From: Anaerolineales bacterium
Lineage (GTDB): Bacteria; Chloroflexota; Anaerolineae; Anaerolineales; E44-bin32
NCBI GenBank assembly: GCA_011772595.1
Contig: WVZH01000044.1
Span: 22,978 to 35,153, forward strand
Length of the DNA stretch: 12,176 nucleotides
Direction: 5' to 3'
Both the position numbers and the translations under genes were made by a program. The notes under the pieces are model-generated. The model did no database searches and was not told where the DNA came from. It worked only from the letters and a program-made list of their open reading frames with translations. Positions 6,869 to 12,176 of this stretch are shown piece after piece. The first letter of the stretch is position 1, and each line of letters opens with the position of its first letter.

Positions 6869-7525
6869 ATGAAACGTTTAGCTATTCTGCACACGGTGCT
6901 CTTTTTGGCGGACATGTTCAAGAAAATGCTGGCAGACAGGTTCCCAGACCTTGAAAGCTTTCATGTGGTGGACGAGGCCCTCCTCCAGGATTTTCTTCGT
7001 CAGGAAGGTCTGACCCCAAACATCGTGCGCCGAGTAGCCGCCCAGGCCTGCCTGGCTAGGGACGCCGGGGCCGACCTGATTCTGTTTACCTGTACGTCCA
7101 CCTCACCGGCGGTTGACGCTGCCAGAGCCGTAGTTGACGTCCCGATCCTGAAGATCGATGACCCTATGGCCGAAAAGGCCGTTAAACTGGGAAGGAGAAT
7201 TGGAGTCGTATGCACGGCTAGGAGCACTCTGGGTCCTAGCGAGAAACTCATTAGAGAACACGCAGCAAAAACTGGTAAGCATGTCGACGTGCATATGGAG
7301 CTGGATTCGCGCGCCTTCGAGGCCGTCATGGCAGGCGACAGGGCCGAGCACGATAAAAGGGTCAAGGCGGCTGCACGCCGGCTGGCCAACAAGAGCGATG
7401 TGGTAGTTCTCGCCCAGGCGTCTATGGCACATCTCGCACCCGAATTGAATGAAGCCTCTTCAGTGCCGGTTTTGGCGAGTCCAGACCTGTGTATTGAAGC
7501 CCTAGCAAAACTGCTTGAAGATTAA
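6869..7525 (+). CDS. Asp/Glu racemase superfamily protein lacking the second cysteine
   Basis: The 218-residue soluble protein has the two-domain racemase layout. The N-terminal domain carries LILFTCTSTSPAVDAAR with the first catalytic-type cysteine (C75), followed by VPILKIDDPMAEKAV and then RRIGVVCTARSTLGPS. In the second domain, the place where a second cysteine is expected reads VVVLAQASMAHLAPEL (Q183-A-S-M), so the two-cysteine racemisation mechanism is not available. From memory, this QASM form recurs in a group annotated as Asp/Glu racemase-like, so it is probably a subfamily trait and not decay. Possible activities are one-cysteine chemistry such as decarboxylation or hydrolysis. ATG 6869 is preceded by a moderate AGAGGCG. 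It ends the same-strand cluster with the TRAP genes; no clear terminator follows. Substrate unknown. Confidence 0.82.
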   Translation: MKRLAILHTVLFLADMFKKMLADRFPDLESFHVVDEALLQDFLRQEGLTPNIVRRVAAQACLARDAGADLILFTCTSTSPAVDAARAVVDVPILKIDDPMAEKAVKLGRRIGVVCTARSTLGPSEKLIREHAAKTGKHVDVHMELDSRAFEAVMAGDRAEHDKRVKAAARRLANKSDVVVLAQASMAHLAPELNEASSVPVLASPDLCIEALAKLLED

Positions 7526-8086
7526 CGCCTTCCGCCGTGAAGAGAGAAGTTCTCCTCCTGGGGATCACGTGAGGACGATGAGAAGGGAAAGTTAGACGAA
7601 GATGCCTTCCCCTGGTAAACGAAGAAATAGAACAGCCTGCACAAAGTGTTCTTCTCAGCCGAAGGGATCAACCAAGGTCACCCAGCGTTCTGCTTATTCA
7701 TCAGGTTAGAAAGGTGCGGCTGTTTAGCACCATCTGTTTTCCCTGATCAGTCAGTGGACACAATCCTAGTTCAAGAGTTCACCTAACATGTCTAGGGTCC
7801 AGACGTCCTAGCCCGGATTGGCCTCAAAAATCCATGACCCCCTCCCGGAGAGATATTAAACCCAGTGAAGTGGTGGAAACTGCCTTATCAAATCGTGCAA
7901 GAAACTGGCTTAAACCGCAGGGACTAACGAGATCTTTTTAATAATGCAGGAATTATCTGCCGTAACTCCCGTTCAGACTTGCTGGAAAAAAATGGGGATG
8001 ATGTGATGACTGTAAACCTCTTTTACATTTCCTCATTTTGGCACCTAATATGTCCATACCCATTTAACTATGTCCTAATTTTTCCC
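7526..8086. other. Non-coding stretch between the two operons
   Basis: About 560 bp with no recognisable protein or RNA gene. Several short inverted repeats are present: AGAACA/TGTTCT (7629-7634, 7647-7652), CTAGG/CCTAG (7792-7796, 7807-7811), and TGTAAA/TTTACA with a 5-nt loop (8011-8027). None is followed by a proper T-run. The right end carries the regulatory region of the ABC operon. A short divergent or leader transcript cannot be excluded. Confidence 0.5.
8049..8075 (+). promoter_or_regulatory. Direct repeat TATGTCC spaced 20 bp, possible activator site
   Basis: TATGTCC occurs at 8049-8055 and 8069-8075, centre to centre exactly 20 bp, or about two helical turns. The second copy ends 11 bp before the -35 box. 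This is where AraC-type or similar activators often bind as direct repeats. The match is only 7 bp, so chance is possible. Confidence 0.35.
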
Positions 8087-8114
8087 TTGACATCAACAAT
8101 GTGGGTCCTATAAT
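8087..8114 (+). promoter_or_regulatory. Consensus sigma-70 promoter of the ABC operon
   Basis: TTGACA (8087-8092) and TATAAT (8109-8114), both perfect consensus hexamers, are separated by 16 bp. A start of transcription near 8121 would give a leader of roughly 114 nt before the binding-protein gene. A second TTGACA at 8130-8135 has no good -10 partner. Such a strong core promoter usually needs a repressor. Confidence 0.8.
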
Positions 8115-8180
8115 GGTGTTCGTTAGGCATTGACACGGCCCAAGGGCTCCACTAACACTTAGCCCGTCGACAAGATGAGG

Positions 8181-8196
8181 GTTCCAAATTTGGAAC
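8181..8196. promoter_or_regulatory. Perfect 16-bp palindrome in the leader, likely operator
   Basis: GTTCCAAATTTGGAAC is fully self-complementary and lies about 60-75 nt downstream of the inferred transcription start and 38 bp before the first gene. Similar palindromes with GTTCC/GGAAC arms are typical sites for dimeric repressors such as the IclR family; the family is a guess. As RNA it would form a 6-bp hairpin with an AAUU loop. No regulator gene is present in the window. Confidence 0.6.
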
Positions 8197-8234
8197 GGAA
8201 GAGCGGGTAAAACCTTTTAATAAGGAGGGCGACG

Positions 8235-9419
8235 ATGGATATCGAAGAACTGAATGGAGAACTTAATTCTTTACGTGAAAAACTCATGCTGGGGCAAATC
8301 AACCGACGCCAGTTTTTGGCCAGGCTGTCCAAGTTTGGCTTGGCCCTGCCGGTCGCTTCGTGGGTCATGCAAGTCAGCCATTTCTTTGGCTTGCCCAGCG
8401 CTGAAGCGGCCGAGGAGGTTTTGGCCTTAAAGATGCTCCCCCCCATCGAAATGCGGGACAACTCCAAGTTCAAAACCAAGCCGCCGTGGAAAGTCGGTTT
8501 TGCCAACCCCGGTATCAACAACACTTGGCGTGTTTCCTTCCAGGCCTGCGTCGAATACCAGCGCGAGCTGACCCCTGAAATCGGTGAATGGATCCAGACC
8601 GATGCCGGCGAGAAGGCCGAGAAACAAATTAGCGACATCGAAGATCTGATGGGCAAAAACTTGGACATCATCATGATCAATCCAGTCACCGAGGCCCTGA
8701 TCCCGATTGTGGAACAGATCTGGGACAGGGGTATCCCCAGCGTCACCGTGGATCGCTGGATCCGTACCGAAAAGGTTACCTGCCGCACCCAATCAGGAAG
8801 CCAGAAGATTGTGGGAAGGGCCTTCGCGGACTTTATTGGCAAGACCTTGGGTCCCAAAGGCGGCAATCTGGCCTGGGTCGGTACAATCACCGGATCGCCA
8901 CAGAATAGGGAACGGCAGGAGGGCTTTGACGAGGCTATCACGAAGTACCCAAATATCAATGTGGTAGGTAGGGTCATTACCGGAAGCTTCCAGGCTGGTC
9001 CCAACAAGAAGGCCTTAGCCGACATCGTCGCCAAAAACCCCAAGATTGACGCCGTCTTCTGTGACATCGGCTGGAATGCCCCAGCCTTCTTGGACGTCTT
9101 TCTGGAGAGGAACCTTCCTATTCCGATCATCACCGGCGACGACGTAAACGGATGGATCAGATTGTGCAAGAAGCACAATATCAGAACTATCCTCGGAAGT
9201 TGGCCGGTTTACTGCGGCCGGACCGGGGTCAAAGCATGCGAGCTAATCCTAAAAGGTCAGCCCGCTCCCAAGCTGTGGTGGATACCTCTCCTCATCATCG
9301 AGGAGAAAGATTTTGATAAGTGGTACAGGCCAAATCTACCAGACTCCCTGTGGTTGAGCGCAGAGGTTCCAGAGGAATGGCTCGTCAAGAAGTTCAAGAT
9401 CAGAGAAAAACTTGCCTAA
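8235..9419 (+). CDS. Ribose-type ABC transporter substrate-binding protein with Tat-like leader
   Basis: The 394-residue product begins with a charged segment (about 1-20), then a twin-arginine motif NRRQFL (23-28), a hydrophobic stretch (34-53) and an AEA/A cleavage site near 58. It should be exported folded by Tat and lacks a lipobox. The mature part is a periplasmic binding protein of the type-I sugar group (Peripla_BP_4): [84 protein letters not shown] and [12 protein letters not shown] follow in order. It would bind a sugar or similar small solute between two lobes and hand it to the two permeases downstream. AAGGAGGG at 8222-8229 with a 5-nt spacer sets ATG 8235. It is the first gene after the strong promoter. 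The gene following it, for the ATPase, is broken. Confidence 0.9.
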   Translation: MDIEELNGELNSLREKLMLGQINRRQFLARLSKFGLALPVASWVMQVSHFFGLPSAEAAEEVLALKMLPPIEMRDNSKFKTKPPWKVGFANPGINNTWRVSFQACVEYQRELTPEIGEWIQTDAGEKAEKQISDIEDLMGKNLDIIMINPVTEALIPIVEQIWDRGIPSVTVDRWIRTEKVTCRTQSGSQKIVGRAFADFIGKTLGPKGGNLAWVGTITGSPQNRERQEGFDEAITKYPNINVVGRVITGSFQAGPNKKALADIVAKNPKIDAVFCDIGWNAPAFLDVFLERNLPIPIITGDDVNGWIRLCKKHNIRTILGSWPVYCGRTGVKACELILKGQPAPKLWWIPLLIIEEKDFDKWYRPNLPDSLWLSAEVPEEWLVKKFKIREKLA

Positions 9420-9429
9420 CAAAATTGGT

Positions 9430-9455
9430 GGGCCGGGGCGGTTTCGCACCGGCCC
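9430..9455 (+). promoter_or_regulatory. Stable intercistronic hairpin after the binding-protein gene
   Basis: GGGCCGG (9430-9436) pairs with CCGGCCC (9449-9455); inside, GCG pairs with CGC around a GTTT loop, with one G-A mismatch between the two helices. It starts 10 nt after the stop codon and has no T-run. This is the usual place for a hairpin that protects the binding-protein mRNA or partly stops transcription before the membrane genes. Confidence 0.7.
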
Positions 9456-9471
9456 GTTGACTATCGGGTCT

Positions 9472-9943
9472 ATGCGGCATAAGAAGAGACTCTTTCCATG
9501 GGGGGGCCACAAGCACTTCCCAGGTGTGCATGCTTTGAAAAGCGTGGATTTCTCTTGCTTGAAAGATGAAGTCCACGCGCTCGTGGGGCATAATAGGGCT
9601 GGCAAATCCACGCTGATAAAGATTCTAGGTGGCTTTTGACCAAGTGCCGGGCTTTGATCATCGACGAGCCAACGCGGGGCATCGACTTCGACTCGAAGGC
9701 TAAGAATTATATACTATTACGGGAGCCTAAGGACGAGGGGGCCTCGTCTTACTGATCTCCTCGGACCTGGAGGAGATCCTCGGGCACTGCGATAGGATTC
9801 TGGTCCTCCACCGAGGGGAGATCACCGGCAAGGCTACGTGGAAAACAGCGACCGAGCGTGCGGCCATGGCGGCTGCCAGAGGCTGCGCTCTCGATGCCGA
9901 GGGCAACCCACTGGAGCCGGCGTCGGAAGTCTTTCAGCTTTGA
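9472..9943 (+). pseudogene. Sugar ABC transporter ATPase (RbsA/XylG type), internally deleted and frameshifted
   Basis: Intact members have about 500 residues with two nucleotide-binding domains. Here the first segment (to the TGA at 9637) reads [15 protein letters not shown], then [20 protein letters not shown], a Walker A of domain 1 with two odd substitutions (GENGAGKST expected). From about 9633, in another frame, it continues with CRALIIDEPTRGIDF, which is the Walker B/D-loop of domain 2. So roughly 350 codons are missing, including the Q-loop, both signature motifs and the second Walker A. Near 9741-9746 a further one-base shift moves the frame to LLISSDLEEIL, then CDRILVLHRGEI, and it ends at TGA 9941-9943. 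A 7-G run at 9500-9506 may hide another shift, since an ATG at 9498 is one base out of frame. No functional ATPase can be made; an assembly collapse is the main alternative. Confidence 0.85.
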
Positions 9944-9955
9944 AGAGCAAGCACC

Positions 9956-10945
9956 TTGATTGTCTATAATCGAACCCAGGGTTTGTCCCTCTCGTTCAAT
10001 ATCAAGCGGTTGCTGCGGAACAATACTGGAGTGGTGGCGGCCTACCTGCTCGTCGTGGCTACCTTCTTAATCTCCGGCAGCCTGGACCCCGATGTCTTCA
10101 GATTATCGAACGTCATAACTATCGTTCACCACATGGTCAGCCTCGGGTTGGTGTCAATCGGCCAGAGCTTCTGCATCTTGTCCGGGAGCTTTGACCTTTC
10201 GGTGGGTTCAGTCATTAGCCTGACCACTCTCTTGTTTTCGGGCACGGTCTTCGGCCGCTCAGAGATGATCCTTCCGGCACTGTTGCTAGTCTTGAGCGTA
10301 GGACTCTCCTTCGGCCTGATCAACGGCCTTATGATCGCCAAGGCAAGGATCAATCCTTTTGTCACCACTCTAAGTACGATGCTAATGGGTCAGGGTGCTG
10401 CCTTAATGTACTACTATGGACCTTACGGCGAGAATACGCCTGGCATCAAGTACTTGGGATACGGCACCGTTGGACCAGTTCCGGTTGCCGTTTTGGTTTT
10501 AGCCGCTTTTTTCTTTGCAGCCCTGATCGTTTTGACCAAAACCCGTTTCGGACTCCATGTCTATGCCATAGGCGGCGACATTCAGTCTGCCCGGCTGTCC
10601 GGAGTCGACACCATCCGTGTCCGGATTGCAACGCATGTTATCTGCTCATTCATGGCCATTGTCACCGGGATATACTTCTCCTCCCGGCTGGGTTGCGGCG
10701 ACCCTTATGTCGGGATTGGCGTCGAACTGGAATCTATCGCTGCGGTTTGCATCGCTGGAACCAGCCTCTTCGGCGGCGAAGGTACTCTTTGGGGTACCTT
10801 GGGTGGTGTGCTACTCCTCGCAATGCTTTCCAATGCCTTTAACCATCTCAATGTCGAAACAATGATTCAGCTAATCGCTCGTGGCCTGATTATCATCGTC
10901 GCCGTGGCTGTTTACAGTGCTAGGAGGAAGGGTTTTGGCAGCTAA
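9956..10945 (+). CDS. Ribose-type ABC transporter permease 1 (RbsC-like)
   Basis: The 329-residue polytopic membrane protein belongs to the RbsC/XylH permease family. It shows VSIGQSFCILSGSFDLSVGSVISL (about 66-89), then GLINGLMIAKARINPFVTTLSTM (about 122-144). The cytoplasmic coupling loop AIGGDIQSARLSGVD contacts the ATPase, and GGEGTLWGTLGGVLLLAMLSNAFN follows near the C-terminus. The whole frame is intact with no degeneration. TTG 9956 is the first usable start after the in-frame stop at 9941-9943 of the ATPase remnant; the ribosome-binding site (GAAGAG) is weak, so an internal TTG such as 9983 is possible. It overlaps the next permease gene, which fits a heteromeric pair. With the neighbouring ATPase broken, function would need an ATPase encoded elsewhere. 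Confidence 0.88.
   Translation: MIVYNRTQGLSLSFNIKRLLRNNTGVVAAYLLVVATFLISGSLDPDVFRLSNVITIVHHMVSLGLVSIGQSFCILSGSFDLSVGSVISLTTLLFSGTVFGRSEMILPALLLVLSVGLSFGLINGLMIAKARINPFVTTLSTMLMGQGAALMYYYGPYGENTPGIKYLGYGTVGPVPVAVLVLAAFFFAALIVLTKTRFGLHVYAIGGDIQSARLSGVDTIRVRIATHVICSFMAIVTGIYFSSRLGCGDPYVGIGVELESIAAVCIAGTSLFGGEGTLWGTLGGVLLLAMLSNAFNHLNVETMIQLIARGLIIIVAVAVYSARRKGFGS
10921..10928 (+). promoter_or_regulatory. Shine-Dalgarno TAGGAGGA deciding the start at 10935
   Basis: It lies 6 nt before TTG 10935, inside the end of the preceding permease gene. The upstream in-frame GTG at 10917 would place this site within its own coding region, so TTG 10935 is preferred. Confidence 0.7.
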
Positions 10946-11945
10946 CGGGGATAAAGCTAACTTGGATTTGCTTGAGGTCGGTAGTCCGGCTGACCGGATG
11001 GAGAGACATGTTCTGGCCCTGGTCAAAAAGATCCCCTTGCCTTGGTGGGCGTTGATCATGCTGGTGGGGGCAACAGCCATGATCTCTCCCCACATCTTGA
11101 TGCCCTTCAACTTATCTCATCTTATCCGCCAGGCGGTCCCTGGCGCGATAGTGGCCTTGGGTGAGACCTTTGTCATTTTGGCTGGGGGGTTCGACCTGTC
11201 CATTGCATCCACCGTGAGCCTCATCGCAGCCGTTGCCGCGGGCGAGATGGTCGGCAAGGCCGAGAACATTCTCCCCACTGTGGTCCTCTGCTTGGGCATC
11301 GGCACAGCCATCGGCGGCGCCAACGGATTGATCGTTACTAAGCTCAAGGTGCCCTCGTTCCTGACCACTCTCGGGATGATGATTGCTGTTCAAGGGATGG
11401 CCTTGGTCTACACCGGCGGGATGCCAGTGGGTGGCTTCCCTGAAGAGTTTAGGGCCGTGGGGCTGGGCAGGCTGTTGGGCGTCCCCTATCTGATCTGGAT
11501 TTTGCTCGTCGTGGCCGTTCTCTCCCAGACATTCCTGAAGAAAACCGCCCTGGGGCGATCCATTTTGGCGGTCGGCGGTAACGATCTAGCCTGTCATCTA
11601 ATGGGGGTTCGGGTGAACCTAGTTAGAACTCTCACCTTTGTCTTCTGCTCTGTCTTCGCCACGTTGGGGACCCTGCTTATGGTAACTACTTATCGGATCT
11701 GGGACTCGGATATGGGCAAGGGGATGCATTTTGAGGCCATCACCATGGTTATCGTTGGCGGTGCGGCCATTGGCGGCGGTAGCGGTAGCGCGGTCACGAC
11801 CATCCTCGGCTGGCTAGTAATGACTATGCTTTTTACCTTTCTGAATTTAGTCGGCTTTCCTGAATCAGGGCGGTTTATAGTCCAGGGCGTAATTCTTCTT
11901 CTGGCCGTTGCCGCCAATCGCGAGGCTCTGATGAGAATCCAATGA
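10935..11945 (+). CDS. Ribose-type ABC transporter permease 2 (RbsC-like)
   Basis: From TTG 10935 the product has 336 residues; a GTG at 10917 would add six. After a polar N-terminal tail of about 30 residues it shows the same family landmarks as its neighbour: VALGETFVILAGGFDLSIASTVSLIA, GGANGLIVTKLKVPSFLTTLGMM, the ATPase-coupling loop AVGGNDLACHLMGV, and the glycine-rich GGAAIGGGSGSAVTTILGWLVM near the end. It overlaps permease 1 by 11 bp, so the two are probably translationally coupled and form a heterodimeric channel. The two permeases are clearly related but diverged, the usual arrangement for some sugar and autoinducer transporters. No frameshift or lost block is seen. The stop TGA overlaps an ATG (ATGA) of a possible small ORF. 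Confidence 0.88.
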   Translation: MAANGDKANLDLLEVGSPADRMERHVLALVKKIPLPWWALIMLVGATAMISPHILMPFNLSHLIRQAVPGAIVALGETFVILAGGFDLSIASTVSLIAAVAAGEMVGKAENILPTVVLCLGIGTAIGGANGLIVTKLKVPSFLTTLGMMIAVQGMALVYTGGMPVGGFPEEFRAVGLGRLLGVPYLIWILLVVAVLSQTFLKKTALGRSILAVGGNDLACHLMGVRVNLVRTLTFVFCSVFATLGTLLMVTTYRIWDSDMGKGMHFEAITMVIVGGAAIGGGSGSAVTTILGWLVMTMLFTFLNLVGFPESGRFIVQGVILLLAVAANREALMRIQ

Positions 11946-12088
11946 GAGACCTCATCCGTATCTTTCTAAATAAGTATTTAAGAGCTAAGCGTGCCGATCG
12001 AATCCATCGGGAGTTGTTGAGAACCAAAGGAACGTCGGTTGCCCGGTGGTTTTGGGTCCGGGGATATCGTGTAAGTACCGTTGGATAG
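11942..12088 (+). CDS. Possible small basic ORF coupled to permease 2
   Basis: A 48-codon frame starts with the ATG of an ATGA overlap at the permease stop and ends at TAG 12086-12088. The peptide is strongly basic (about a dozen arginines and lysines), with an N-terminal RDLIRIFLNKYLRAKRADRI part that could be an amphipathic helix and an aromatic patch RWFWVRGYR. I recognise no family. The overlap is the only positive evidence; there is no clear ribosome-binding site of its own, and codon use is looser than in the permease. It may be non-coding. The remaining 88 bp of the window show no gene. Confidence 0.3.
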   Translation: MRDLIRIFLNKYLRAKRADRIHRELLRTKGTSVARWFWVRGYRVSTVG

Positions 12089-12176
12089 CTACTTTGAGAA
12101 TCATCAAATCAAATGTTAGAATTAAAGTCTTCACAACTTTTGGGAAGTTGATTGGAGGACGCTTACCGCTCAATTA

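Noticed and set aside
8159..9178. Long minus-strand open frame of 339 codons
   Set aside because: It lies antisense to the binding-protein gene, whose motifs and leader are unmistakable; the antisense product is low in order and serine-rich, as mirror frames often are.
12134..12150. CAACTT/AAGTTG hairpin near the window end as operon terminator
   Set aside because: Six AT-rich pairs and no following T-run; too weak to call.

Overview
The window looks like bacterial chromosome from a Gram-negative, probably anaerobic or environmental organism with fairly even base composition. Desulfobacterota or a neighbouring phylum is my guess, not something the sequence proves. Points in favour are tripartite TRAP genes, a Tat-type leader on a periplasmic binding protein, a RAYT-type transposase relic, and several TTG/GTG starts behind good Shine-Dalgarno sequences.

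Left part (1-2213) is a patchy accessory region. It holds the 3' end of an N-acetylmuramidase (DUF3380-type lysozyme-like) gene, a small CxxC thioredoxin-fold protein of unknown role, and the C-terminal half of a PIN-domain toxin gene on the minus strand. That toxin gene is cut off by a 376-bp element with perfect 25-bp terminal inverted repeats. The element encloses only the C-terminal helix-turn-helix end of a RAYT/IS200-like transposase. About 600 bp without recognisable genes follow, with a tandem 11-mer and a 15-bp palindrome.

Middle part (2214-7525) is a same-strand cluster that reads as one uptake-and-metabolism unit. It has an MBL-fold metallohydrolase, a complete TRAP transporter (dctP, dctQ, dctM), and two enzymes of the Asp/Glu racemase superfamily. 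The first enzyme is maleate isomerase/arylmalonate decarboxylase-like with both cysteines. The second has only the first cysteine. I infer import of a small organic acid by an ion-driven TRAP system followed by hydrolysis and isomerisation, racemisation or decarboxylation. The substrate cannot be read from the sequence.

Right part (7526-12176) starts with about 560 bp of non-coding DNA and then a consensus sigma-70-type promoter (TTGACA, 16 bp, TATAAT). The leader contains a perfect 16-bp palindrome. Next comes a ribose-type ABC operon: a Tat-leader substrate-binding protein, a very stable intercistronic hairpin, a wrecked ATPase gene, and two intact RbsC-like permeases that overlap. The ATPase gene has lost about 350 codons and has at least one further frameshift. 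A possible 48-codon basic ORF overlaps the last permease by ATGA.

Most notable are the ABC operon that kept its binding protein and permeases but lost its ATPase, the RAYT-derived miniature element truncating a PIN toxin gene, and the MBL-TRAP-double-racemase cluster as a candidate undescribed organic-acid pathway.
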